A DNA stretch of 5,994 nucleotides, from positions 1 to 5,994 of the forward strand of contig JAFTXB010000283.1 in NCBI GenBank assembly GCA_017461825.1, in the 5' to 3' direction. Position 1 is the first letter of the stretch; every line of letters starts with the position of its first letter. A model generated the notes under the pieces. The model searched no databases. It was given only the letters and a program-made list of their open reading frames with translations, and was not told the origin of the DNA. The stretch is from Clostridia bacterium. GTDB taxonomy: Bacteria > Bacillota > Clostridia > Oscillospirales > CAG-272. Shown in pieces: positions 1 to 5,470 of the stretch. The translations under genes were made by a program, and so were the position numbers.

Positions 1-612
1 AACGTTTTCGTCGTGTGTGACGATCATAACCGTCTGTCCGAATTTTTGGTTGGATTCGCGGAGCAGGCGGATGATCTCGGCGGAGTTTTTGCTGTCGAGA
101 TTGCCCGTCGGTTCGTCGGCAAGCAGGAGTGCGGGAGAGGTCATCAGCGCACGCGCAATGGCAACGCGCTGTTGCTGACCGCCCGAAAGATGGTTTGGAT
201 AAGAGGATTCCTTGTCCTCCAAGCCCAGTAGCTTCAAGACCGATTTCAGCCGTGCCTCGTCGGGCGTCTTTTTGTCAAGCTCCAAGGGGAGCAGAATATT
301 GGCTTTGACGTTGAGCATGGGAATGAGATTGTAAAATTGGTAGATCAGCCCTACCTTGCGGCGGCGGTAGAGTGCCATTTGCACGCGCTTTTGCGAAAAA
401 ACATCCACACCATCCACAAATACCTTGCCAGAGGTAGGCGTATCGACACCGCCGATGATGTGCATCAGTGTGGACTTGCCCGAGCCGCTGGTGCCTGTTA
501 CAGCGACGAATTCGCCCTTTTCCACTGTAAAGGAAACATTTTCCAAAGCGCGCACGCCTTCGGTATACACTTGATAGGTCTTGCTGAGATTTTCCACGCG
601 TAAGATCGGCAT
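1..612 (-). CDS. ABC transporter ATP-binding protein, LolD/MacB type (3' end outside window)
   Basis: Cytoplasmic ATPase subunit of an ABC transporter of the MacB/LolD/FtsE class, which usually energises an FtsX-like permease. 204 codons are visible from the ATG at 612 and the frame is open at the left edge. All nucleotide-binding landmarks are readable: Walker A GTSGSGKST at residues 40-48, Q-loop Gln92 in IYQFYNLIP, signature LSGGQQQR at 142-149, Walker B LLLADE at 162-167 followed by PTGNLD, and switch His200 in VTHDE. The FYNLIP segment after the Q-loop and the PTGNLD D-loop are typical of this exporter class. Family members are about 220-250 residues, so only a short C-terminal piece is missing. 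It lies 10 nt downstream of nth in the same operon. The permease is expected just beyond the window edge (inference). Substrate cannot be told from the sequence. Confidence 0.95.
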   Translation of the reverse strand, partial: MPILRVENLSKTYQVYTEGVRALENVSFTVEKGEFVAVTGTSGSGKSTLMHIIGGVDTPTSGKVFVDGVDVFSQKRVQMALYRRRKVGLIYQFYNLIPMLNVKANILLPLELDKKTPDEARLKSVLKLLGLEDKESSYPNHLSGGQQQRVAIARALMTSPALLLADEPTGNLDSKNSAEIIRLLRESNQKFGQTVMIVTHDENV

Positions 613-618
613 AGCGTT

Positions 619-624
619 CTCCTT
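619..624 (-). promoter_or_regulatory. Ribosome binding site of the ABC ATPase gene, overlapping the nth stop codon
   Basis: On the minus strand, AAGGAG stands 6 nt before the ATG at 612. Its first two bases are the last two bases of the nth TAA stop codon (623-625). This arrangement supports translational coupling between nth and the transporter ATPase. Confidence 0.75.
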
Positions 625-1279
625 ACTGTTGTTGTTTCACCCCATGCTGGCACAGATCGCGCAGGGGGCAGGTGGGGCATTGTGGCGAGCGGGCGGAGCA
701 GGTGTCGCGCCCAAACTGCACGATGCGGTGGCAAAAATCGCTTTGCTCGTCGCGTTCGACCAGCTCGTCCATCGTGCGTTCCACCTTCAAGGGATCCTTT
801 TGCGTTTCGGGGTACATTCCAAACCGACCGCAAATGCGGATGCAATGCGTGTCGGCAACAATGCCGCCCTTGTGATAGACGTCACCGAGGAGCAGGTTTG
901 CCACCTTGCGCCCAACACCGGGAAAGCGGAGCAGGTCGTCCATTTCATCGGGGAGTACACCGCCGTATTCTTCCACCAGCAGAGCGCAGGCGGCTTTCGC
1001 GTTTTTTGCTTTTGTATGATACAGCCCACAGGAGCGGATGTAGCCCTCGATCTCCTCGATCGGCGCATTTGCAAGGTCGCGCGCGGTAGGGTAGACGCGA
1101 AACAGCTCCTCACATACCAGATTCACCCTCGCGTCGGTGCATTGCGCCGAGAGCATTCCCATGATGAGTAACCGCCACGGCTCGCCCTCCCATTGAAGTG
1201 CGCAGGTTGCGTCGGGGTATATTTCCTTCAGCTGTTCCACGATCCGCGACATTCGTTCGCGCTTTTGTTTTTTTGTCAT
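623..1279 (-). CDS. nth: Endonuclease III, DNA glycosylase/AP lyase
   Basis: Base-excision repair enzyme that removes oxidised pyrimidines and cleaves the abasic site by beta-elimination. At 218 residues it has the usual family length. The helix-hairpin-helix FPGVGRKVAN is at residues 119-128, with the Schiff-base lysine at Lys125. The Gly/Pro-rich loop and catalytic Asp143 lie in VADTHCIR. A C-terminal 4Fe-4S motif C-x6-C-x2-C-x5-C uses Cys194, 201, 204 and 210. The early LLSAQ-type motif appears as MLSAQCTDARVN at 42-53. All catalytic and cluster residues are present, so the protein should be active. The ATG at 1279 is preceded by AAGGA about 10 nt upstream. It is first gene of a two-gene (or longer) operon with the ABC ATPase, an unusual partner with no evident functional link. 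Confidence 0.97.
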   Translation of the reverse strand: MTKKQKRERMSRIVEQLKEIYPDATCALQWEGEPWRLLIMGMLSAQCTDARVNLVCEELFRVYPTARDLANAPIEEIEGYIRSCGLYHTKAKNAKAACALLVEEYGGVLPDEMDDLLRFPGVGRKVANLLLGDVYHKGGIVADTHCIRICGRFGMYPETQKDPLKVERTMDELVERDEQSDFCHRIVQFGRDTCSARSPQCPTCPLRDLCQHGVKQQQ

Positions 1280-1363
1280 GATGGTTTTTCCTTTTTCTCT
1301 TTTTGGTCAGAATCTTTTTGAATAGAAAAGGATTGGCAAGACAATCATTTTAATTTCAATTTT

Positions 1364-1392
1364 ATTATAACAAATGAACGGGAAAATGTCAA
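1364..1392 (-). promoter_or_regulatory. Sigma-A-type promoter for the nth operon
   Basis: On the minus strand, a perfect -35 TTGACA (1392-1387) is followed by a 17-bp spacer and a perfect -10 TATAAT (1369-1364). TGT directly before the -10 makes it an extended -10. The predicted start is near 1357, giving a leader of about 78 nt before the nth ATG. Confidence 0.85.
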
Positions 1393-1424
1393 TATTTTAT
1401 TTTGTGAATCTTTCCGTATTTCTC

Positions 1425-1453
1425 TTGCATTATGTAGTGGTATCTGTTATAAT
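1425..1453 (+). promoter_or_regulatory. Sigma-A-type promoter for the membrane protein gene
   Basis: TTGCAT at 1425-1430, a 17-bp spacer, then TATAAT at 1448-1453 with an extended -10 TGT. The predicted start is near 1460, about 22 nt before the ATG at 1482. It diverges from the nth promoter, with 32 bp between the two -35 boxes, so one regulator bound between them could affect both genes (inference). Confidence 0.8.
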
Positions 1454-1481
1454 AAAGAAAAAGTGATGAAGGGAGAGAACG

Positions 1482-2414
1482 ATGATGCGGCGTGAGCGGT
1501 TGTGGGGACTTTGTGTGCTGGGCGGAGCGGTGTTGTTGCTTATTGCAATGTTTTTGCTTTTGCTCACCGAGAACGGTGCGTGGCTGTTGTCACTGTTACG
1601 TGCTACCGATGTGATATGGGAAAAGCCACGCGCGTTTGGAGTCTTTCATTTGGTTTGGTTGATATTTTGTATTTTCTTGAGTGTATTTACAGGAGTTTTG
1701 GGTTACAAAAAAGGCAAGGAAAGTACCGACCGTGTGTTGTTGTTCTCCGGGCTTTTGTTTTGGCTTCTTGAGGGGTATAAGCAACTTTATTCCTTTTTTG
1801 TGATCAACGATCGCGTTTTTGATTTTGGATTTTTCCCGTTTCAGTTTTGCTCCCTGCCGTTGTATTTGTTTTTGCTCCTGCCGTTTTTGCCGGAGGGGAA
1901 GATAAAGGAGACTTTTTACAAATTTATCGCGCTGTTTGGTACGATGGGAGGCTGTCTTGTCATGGGCTATCCGCGTTTCTACGACCGCGCCGCTTTGTGT
2001 GTACATACCATGCTGTGGCATACGGTGATGATTGCGGTGGGGGTGTATGTTTTATTTGCGCGAGGTTACGGAAAAAGCTGGGGGCGCGAGGTCTTGCCCG
2101 CGGCAGTACCTTTTTTAACATTTTTGAGCTTTGCGACATTGTTGAATGTTTTGCTGACACCCTATGCGTTGGGGTCTCCCAATCCGTTGGATCTTTACTA
2201 TATCAGCCCTTATACCCGTACAAACTATTTTGTGATTGCGGAGGTACAGGAGGTGTTTGGCTGGTGGGCGTCGCTTTTGACTTACGCCGTTTTATTTGTA
2301 TTTATGGGGGCAACCTTGGTTTTTTTTGCGACTGCGCTTATTCGATTTGCTGTCAAACGATTGCAAGTGATGCGTATGAACCTTAAAAAATCTAAAAAAG
2401 AGGGAAAAATTTGA
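1482..2414 (+). CDS. Eight-helix integral membrane protein, YwaF/TIGR02206-like
   Basis: A 310-residue inner-membrane protein of unknown function. Hydrophobic segments fall at about residues 9-28, 53-74, 85-107, 117-136, 146-163, 174-193, 206-226 and 264-290. The Arg-rich start (MMRRER) and the Lys-rich tail (291-309) both fit the cytoplasm, as an even helix number predicts. The layout resembles the YwaF/TIGR02206 (TP0381-type) membrane family. Points of similarity are the polar motif FQFCSLPLYLF after helix 3, a His-containing helix HTMLWHTVMI, and the TRTNYFVI loop before the last helix. This match is from memory of the pattern and is moderate. SD GGGAG at 1471-1475 lies 6 nt before the ATG at 1482 and 9 nt before a second ATG at 1485, so either may be used. 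No convincing terminator follows, only an A/T-only inverted repeat (2385-2392 with 2413-2420), so read-through into secG is possible. Confidence 0.85.
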   Translation: MMRRERLWGLCVLGGAVLLLIAMFLLLLTENGAWLLSLLRATDVIWEKPRAFGVFHLVWLIFCIFLSVFTGVLGYKKGKESTDRVLLFSGLLFWLLEGYKQLYSFFVINDRVFDFGFFPFQFCSLPLYLFLLLPFLPEGKIKETFYKFIALFGTMGGCLVMGYPRFYDRAALCVHTMLWHTVMIAVGVYVLFARGYGKSWGREVLPAAVPFLTFLSFATLLNVLLTPYALGSPNPLDLYYISPYTRTNYFVIAEVQEVFGWWASLLTYAVLFVFMGATLVFFATALIRFAVKRLQVMRMNLKKSKKEGKI

Positions 2415-2433
2415 TTTTTTTCGAAAAATACTA

Positions 2434-2462
2434 TTGCTTTTTCAAAATAAGTATGTTATAAT
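2434..2462 (+). promoter_or_regulatory. Sigma-A-type promoter for secG
   Basis: TTGCTT at 2434-2439, a 17-bp spacer, then TATAAT at 2457-2462 with an extended -10 TGT. The start is predicted near 2469, giving a leader of about 60 nt. The leader contains a small hairpin, CGGGC (2481-2485) with GCCCG (2494-2498), whose role is unknown. Confidence 0.8.
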
Positions 2463-2516
2463 ATACAAGTATGATAATTGCGGGCGTATCTCTGCCCGAT
2501 GAAGAAAGCAATAGTT

Positions 2517-2521
2517 GGAGG
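2517..2521 (+). promoter_or_regulatory. Ribosome binding site that fixes the secG start
   Basis: GGAGG is 8 nt before the ATG at 2530. An in-frame TTG at 2515 would extend the protein by five residues but overlaps this site, so the ATG is the better start. Confidence 0.8.
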
Positions 2522-2529
2522 AATTTAAA

Positions 2530-2787
2530 ATGGTTGCAATTACTATTATCGGTATTATTTTGGTCCTTTTGGCGGTAGCTTTAACTGTCATGATTCTTTT
2601 GCAGACGGGCAAGGAAAAGGGCCTTTCGGGCACGATCTCTGGCGGCAGCTCCGATACCTATTTTGGCAGATCGGGCGGTTCGAAAAAGGAAAAATGGTTG
2701 TTCCGTTTTACCTTGATCGGTTCAATCGTTTTTGTGGTACTTACCGTTGTGCTGACAATTTTGATCACTTCCGGAACGGCAGCATAA
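2530..2787 (+). CDS. secG: Preprotein translocase subunit SecG
   Basis: Small membrane subunit of the SecYEG translocon, which aids SecA-driven export of unfolded proteins. The 85-residue length fits the family. It has two membrane helices (about 3-24 and 57-80) joined by the family hallmark loop LLQTGKEKGLSGTISGG (23-39), then a Gly/Ser/Lys-rich stretch that includes FGRSGG and KKEK. The start is set by the GGAGG site 8 nt upstream. In many Firmicutes secG precedes rnr and smpB. Here it stands alone, with its own promoter and a terminator 33 nt after the stop, so it appears monocistronic apart from possible read-through from the preceding membrane protein gene. Confidence 0.95.
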   Translation: MVAITIIGIILVLLAVALTVMILLQTGKEKGLSGTISGGSSDTYFGRSGGSKKEKWLFRFTLIGSIVFVVLTVVLTILITSGTAA

Positions 2788-2819
2788 AAACAGACAGCAG
2801 TTTTTTATAATGAATGTAA

Positions 2820-2851
2820 AACCCCGACAGACGAAAATATCTGTCGGGGTT
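2820..2851. terminator. Bidirectional intrinsic terminator between secG and the 224-aa gene
   Basis: A perfect 12-bp stem (2820-2831 with 2840-2851), AACCCCGACAGA against its complement, with an 8-nt loop. Rightward it is followed by TTCATTTTAATTTT, leftward by TTTTACATTCATT. It lies between the ends of two convergent genes, 4 nt from the stop codon of the minus-strand gene, and should stop transcription from both sides. Confidence 0.85.
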
Positions 2852-2855
2852 CATT

Positions 2856-3530
2856 TTAATTTTCGGGGATATCTAATGGTTCGAGCTCAACGGTCAATTT
2901 CAGCTTGGCATTTTTATAAAGTTCGTTTGCTCGGTCGAAACGCTCCCTGTTTTTGTGCATCGAAAGAGATGCGAGATCGATTTCGATCGATTCTTCTTCG
3001 GTCAGATCTTTTTGCCGTTTGACCGATCGGACACGAAAACGATACTCTGCGGAGGGGGATTTCAATATTATGTCGTCTCCGCAATCGATATAGCGGAGAG
3101 CGAGCAGGTCATTCAATACCAAGCTTTGTGTGGCAAGGGCGGCTTGTGCGGATATTTCGTCAAGCAGGACGGTATATCGTTCACAAAGAGTGGAAGGATC
3201 TTGAAAATCAGCGTGACGGTAGCCTTTCTGCGGTAAGATGTATTCGTCATTATCATTGCGAGGATAGGTAAATTTGGCGTAGTCAAAGATTCCGTCAAGG
3301 TGATAGACACTTGCCATCAGTCCTCCAAACCCTCGCTGTGAAAAAAGCCGCTTTTTACCGTCGTTGAGAACGGGAACCGCGTGTTCTTCTTCTTGATGGT
3401 GAAATCCCGTAAAGTGATATCCGTTGGAGCGTATGTTATCGATAATTGCATACACCGCAGCATCGGTAGGGGGTGTGGATTCAAGTGTGCTGTCCTCGTA
3501 GTTTGTCCAGCCGATGACCTTATATTTCAT
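2856..3530 (-). CDS. Conserved-looking hypothetical protein, 224 aa
   Basis: I do not recognise a named family. The protein is soluble, acidic to neutral, with no signal peptide or membrane helix. The N-terminal half carries a motif-like stretch: FTGFHHQ (40-46), PVLNDGKKRLFSQRGFGG (53-70) and FDYAKFTYP (82-90). The C-terminal half has LALRYIDCGDDIIL (143-156), then a strand-rich segment and a charged helix from about 175. Similar proteins starting MKY-x-VIGWT and carrying HHQ...LNDGK...SQRG motifs occur, to my recollection, in Clostridia without known function. The ATG at 3530 has AAGGAG 6 nt upstream. The gene lies downstream of the DUF1508 protein gene on the same strand, but a strong hairpin separates the two. 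No promoter of its own is visible in the 59-bp gap. Expression may depend on read-through or on a promoter inside the preceding gene. Confidence 0.85.
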   Translation of the reverse strand: MKYKVIGWTNYEDSTLESTPPTDAAVYAIIDNIRSNGYHFTGFHHQEEEHAVPVLNDGKKRLFSQRGFGGLMASVYHLDGIFDYAKFTYPRNDNDEYILPQKGYRHADFQDPSTLCERYTVLLDEISAQAALATQSLVLNDLLALRYIDCGDDIILKSPSAEYRFRVRSVKRQKDLTEEESIEIDLASLSMHKNRERFDRANELYKNAKLKLTVELEPLDIPEN

Positions 3531-3550
3531 AGTCCTCTCCTTATATTGTT

Positions 3551-3582
3551 CAAAACAGCCTGCCGTGCGGCAGGCTGTTTTG
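3551..3582 (-). terminator. Strong hairpin between the DUF1508 gene and the 224-aa gene
   Basis: A perfect 14-bp stem (3551-3564 with 3569-3582) closed by a 4-nt loop. The core is CAGCCTGCC and the outer part pairs AAAA with TTTT. It begins 7 nt after the DUF1508 stop codon and ends 8 nt before the SD of the next gene. The U-run is only four long and is part of the stem. It may be an intrinsic terminator, a leaky attenuator, or an mRNA-stabilising hairpin. Confidence 0.65.
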
Positions 3583-3589
3583 GGTGTTG

Positions 3590-4672
3590 TTATGCTTCAA
3601 GCTCGATCGATGCGGTAACGATAAATTTCTTGACCGAATCGATGATCTTTTCGCACTGGGGTTTGTTATCGTAGGATTCACCGATAAACGCGGGGGCTGA
3701 GCCGATATTTTTCAGCACATAGCGATAGTTGCCGAATTTGTCACGGTCAACAAAGAAGTTGCCCACGTATGCGGCACGCTTAAAGGATTCAATTCCGTCG
3801 CGGCAGGCTTTTTCGCTGGCGTAATAACGGCTGGAGTAGAGGATCTGTCCGTTGTTTGCGATCAGATAGAAGCAATATTGCTGTGTCTCCTCTTGGCAGA
3901 TCTCAAATTTGCCCATCTTTTGTGCGGTTGCCTCGGCGCGCTCAACTGCCTTCCAGTCGATGTCGTCGGGAGTACGCTTGGCATTCTTGGCTGCCTCGTA
4001 TGCGGCGATTGCCTCCTTATCGGGATTATAGCGAAGCACCTTGGAGGCGGTAGCAAATTTCTTTACCGATTCTACGCACTTTTGGCATTGATCCTTGGAG
4101 GTGTAGTTCTCACCATAATATTTGCGAGCCAAAATAAAGCGATAGCGGTTGTATTTATCTACCTTGATGTCAAACTTGCCCTCTGCAACCGTCTTTTTAA
4201 AGGTTTTCATGCCGTTGATGGCACCGATGAGGGTGGTAAAGCTGGGGCTGTCAAACAGCACCTGCCCATTGTTTGCGATGAGATAGAAGTGGAAACCGTC
4301 AACCTCAAGATCGAATTCGTATTTTCCGATCGCCTTGGAATCACTGCGCAGGATCTCGGCATCCGCTTCGGCAATTGCCTGATCGAAAGCGGCGCGGATA
4401 TCATCCTCGGTGGTCATAAAGAAGGGGCGGGCGGCAGATGCGGGCTTTGCCGTAGGCTTTTTGGTTGCGGGCTCGCTCGACATTTTGACAGCGGCGGGCG
4501 TTTTTGCTTTAGCGGGAGCCGCTTTTGCTGCGGGTGCTTTAGCGGGTGCCTTTGCGGGTGCTTTTGCCGCAGGTTTTGCGGTTGTCTTAGGTGTTTCCTT
4601 TGCAGCCGATGCTGTGGGAACCTTTACATTTTTGAGGGAAGGACCGGCATTCACGGCAGACTGCTGTGCCAC
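3590..4672 (-). CDS. Four-repeat DUF1508 (YegP-like) protein with Lys/Ala/Pro-rich tail
   Basis: Function unknown. From the GTG at 4672 the product has 360 residues. Residues about 18-83 form a low-complexity Lys/Ala/Pro tail (PAKAPAKAPAAKAAPAKAK-like), similar in make-up to histone-H1-type or other polycation tails. Four repeats of the DUF1508/YegP kind follow, as two pairs: 116-162 (GKYEF...FYLIANNGQVL...GMKTFKK), 165-209 (GKFDI...YRFILARKYYGENYTSKDQC...VKKFA), 254-301 (GKFEI...FYLIANNGQILYSSRYY...GIESFKRAA) and 304-352 (GNFFV...YRYVLKN...SVKKF). Repeats 1 and 3 share FYLIANNGQ exactly. Classic YegP proteins carry two such repeats, so this looks like a doubled module. The acidic linker at 211-253 separates the pairs. 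SD AAAGGAGG is 8 nt before the GTG, but the frame stays open upstream, so the start is uncertain. Cytoplasmic: no signal peptide is seen. Confidence 0.85.
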   Translation of the reverse strand: MAQQSAVNAGPSLKNVKVPTASAAKETPKTTAKPAAKAPAKAPAKAPAAKAAPAKAKTPAAVKMSSEPATKKPTAKPASAARPFFMTTEDDIRAAFDQAIAEADAEILRSDSKAIGKYEFDLEVDGFHFYLIANNGQVLFDSPSFTTLIGAINGMKTFKKTVAEGKFDIKVDKYNRYRFILARKYYGENYTSKDQCQKCVESVKKFATASKVLRYNPDKEAIAAYEAAKNAKRTPDDIDWKAVERAEATAQKMGKFEICQEETQQYCFYLIANNGQILYSSRYYASEKACRDGIESFKRAAYVGNFFVDRDKFGNYRYVLKNIGSAPAFIGESYDNKPQCEKIIDSVKKFIVTASIELEA

Positions 4673-4680
4673 AGGCTTCT

Positions 4681-4688
4681 CCTCCTTT
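4681..4688 (-). promoter_or_regulatory. Ribosome binding site supporting the GTG start of the DUF1508 protein
   Basis: On the minus strand, AAAGGAGG stands 8 nt before the GTG at 4672. The same bases read in frame as Lys-Glu-Glu codons, so the match could be accidental. A second SD-like GGAGG lies further upstream at 4736-4740, only 3 nt before an ATC codon. Confidence 0.5.
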
Positions 4689-4777
4689 GCGGCATTCTTT
4701 TTCTTTTTCAGTTTGTCAAACAGTGCCTTGATGTACCTCCGTAGAAATAAAAATATAGCTTGAATTTCTTCATCCTT

Positions 4778-4806
4778 ATTTTAACATAAAATTGATGGAT
4801 TGTCAA
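4778..4806 (-). promoter_or_regulatory. Sigma-A-type promoter for the DUF1508 gene
   Basis: On the minus strand, a perfect -35 TTGACA (4806-4801), a 17-bp spacer, then -10 TAAAAT (4783-4778) with an extended -10 TGT. The start is predicted near 4771, about 100 nt before the GTG codon and about 40 nt before the alternative ATC codon. Confidence 0.8.
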
Positions 4807-4822
4807 CCGAAAAAAGGAAGAA

Positions 4823-4841
4823 AAATACGGTTGCGGTATTT
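4823..4841 (-). terminator. Weak intrinsic terminator after the 132-aa gene
   Basis: A 6-bp stem, AAATAC (4823-4828) with GTATTT (4836-4841), followed in the minus direction by a run of T (positions 4825 down to 4821 read TTTTT). It is A/T-rich and short, so weak. It lies between the 132-aa gene and the promoter of the DUF1508 gene, where a terminator is expected. Confidence 0.35.
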
Positions 4842-4896
4842 ATTTTTTATTGTGGATTGTTTGAAGCGATGGGGGCTTGATTAATTTGGATCGGGT

Positions 4897-5295
4897 TTAT
4901 ATTTTTAAGTCATCCGCAAGCTTTATTAAAATCTTTCCAACGTTATCGTCATAGATGTGGCGGCGGATCCTGCTTTTAACATATTCTCGCTTTTGTTTGG
5001 AATAGGCAGGGTTGTTGTGTCTTGCAAAAAGTTTATTAAATTTTTGTTCATCTGTAAGAGGCGCATCCAAAATGTCCTTGTTTTGCTCAACAAATCTCAT
5101 GAAGTCGTCAACCTCTTTTTTTACAATTAGGTTTTGCAGGTGTTCAATATCTTCTTTGGACAGCCCTTTTGTATTGTATTTTGCTATGATCCTTTCAGCT
5201 TGTTTGCGAGATGTTGACAACGCATCTCCCAAAATAGCCATATGCTTTTCCTCGTAGTTGTCGAATATCTCTGCCGTAAGTTGTTCCAATTTCAT
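4897..5295 (-). CDS. Hypothetical protein, 132 aa, helical and highly charged
   Basis: Not recognised. The protein is soluble, rich in Lys, Asp and Glu, and predicted almost wholly helical, with no signal peptide, membrane helix or cysteine. Its C-terminal third is basic (YSKQKREYVKSRIRRHIYDD, about 98-117), then ends in an amphipathic helix (GKILIKLADDLKI). Such a basic helix could contact nucleic acid, but no known DNA-binding motif can be named. The ATG at 5295 has only a poor SD (TAAGAA). A second ATG at codon 19 is preceded by GAGGA at 7 nt, so a 114-residue form starting there is possible. It has its own consensus promoter with an inverted repeat over the -10, and a weak terminator behind, so it appears monocistronic. 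Confidence 0.75.
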   Translation of the reverse strand: MKLEQLTAEIFDNYEEKHMAILGDALSTSRKQAERIIAKYNTKGLSKEDIEHLQNLIVKKEVDDFMRFVEQNKDILDAPLTDEQKFNKLFARHNNPAYSKQKREYVKSRIRRHIYDDNVGKILIKLADDLKI

Positions 5296-5320
5296 TTCTT
5301 ATACCGATCCTAATGTTTTT

Positions 5321-5340
5321 ATATGATAATTATATCATAT
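5321..5340. repeat. Inverted repeat over the -10 box of the 132-aa gene (possible operator)
   Basis: ATATGATA (5321-5328) and TATCATAT (5333-5340) are exact inverted copies with a 4-bp spacer. The -10 box (5334-5329) lies inside, and the predicted start near 5322 falls in the distal arm. A dimeric repressor bound here would block the promoter. Being A/T only, it could also be chance. Confidence 0.4.
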
Positions 5341-5357
5341 AGTCTATATTTTGTCAA
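5329..5357 (-). promoter_or_regulatory. Sigma-A-type promoter for the 132-aa gene
   Basis: On the minus strand, a perfect -35 TTGACA (5357-5352), a 17-bp spacer and a perfect -10 TATAAT (5334-5329) with an extended -10 TGA. The start near 5322 gives a leader of about 27 nt. Confidence 0.85.
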
Positions 5358-5435
5358 TGAGCAATACGTTACCTTTTCGGAAAATAAAAATGGTAATTTA
5401 TAAAATGAAAAAACTGTTTTTTTCAATTATTGGGG

Positions 5436-5464
5436 TTTACAAACATAGAAAAATATGATATAAT
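5436..5464 (+). promoter_or_regulatory. Sigma-A-type promoter for the structured RNA and lipoprotein
   Basis: TTTACA at 5436-5441, a 17-bp spacer, then TATAAT at 5459-5464 with an extended -10 TGA. The predicted start, 7 nt after the -10, is G5471, the first base of the 15-bp inverted repeat that follows. Confidence 0.8.
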
Positions 5465-5470
5465 TTAAGA

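Noticed and set aside
581..1171. Plus-strand open frame of 196 codons
   Set aside because: It lies opposite nth and the ABC gene, both of which have complete family motifs. It shows no protein-like motif and no ribosome site.
1502..2386. Other frames on both strands across the membrane protein gene
   Set aside because: They are shadows. Only the 1482 frame has promoter, SD, regular membrane helices and positive-inside charge.
2385..2420. Inverted repeat AAAAAATC / GATTTTTT at the end of the membrane protein gene
   Set aside because: The stem is almost all A-T with a 20-nt loop, too weak to call a terminator.
3878..4744. Long plus-strand open frame (288 codons) rich in Cys, Gly and Leu
   Set aside because: It is the antisense of the DUF1508 gene and its Lys/Ala/Pro tail. 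The composition is an artefact of low-complexity codons, and no SD or promoter is present.
4708..4773. Short minus-strand frame (21 codons) starting at the predicted transcription start of the DUF1508 gene
   Set aside because: It would have to be leaderless, shows no conserved or regulatory peptide feature, and overlaps the probable N-terminal extension in another frame.
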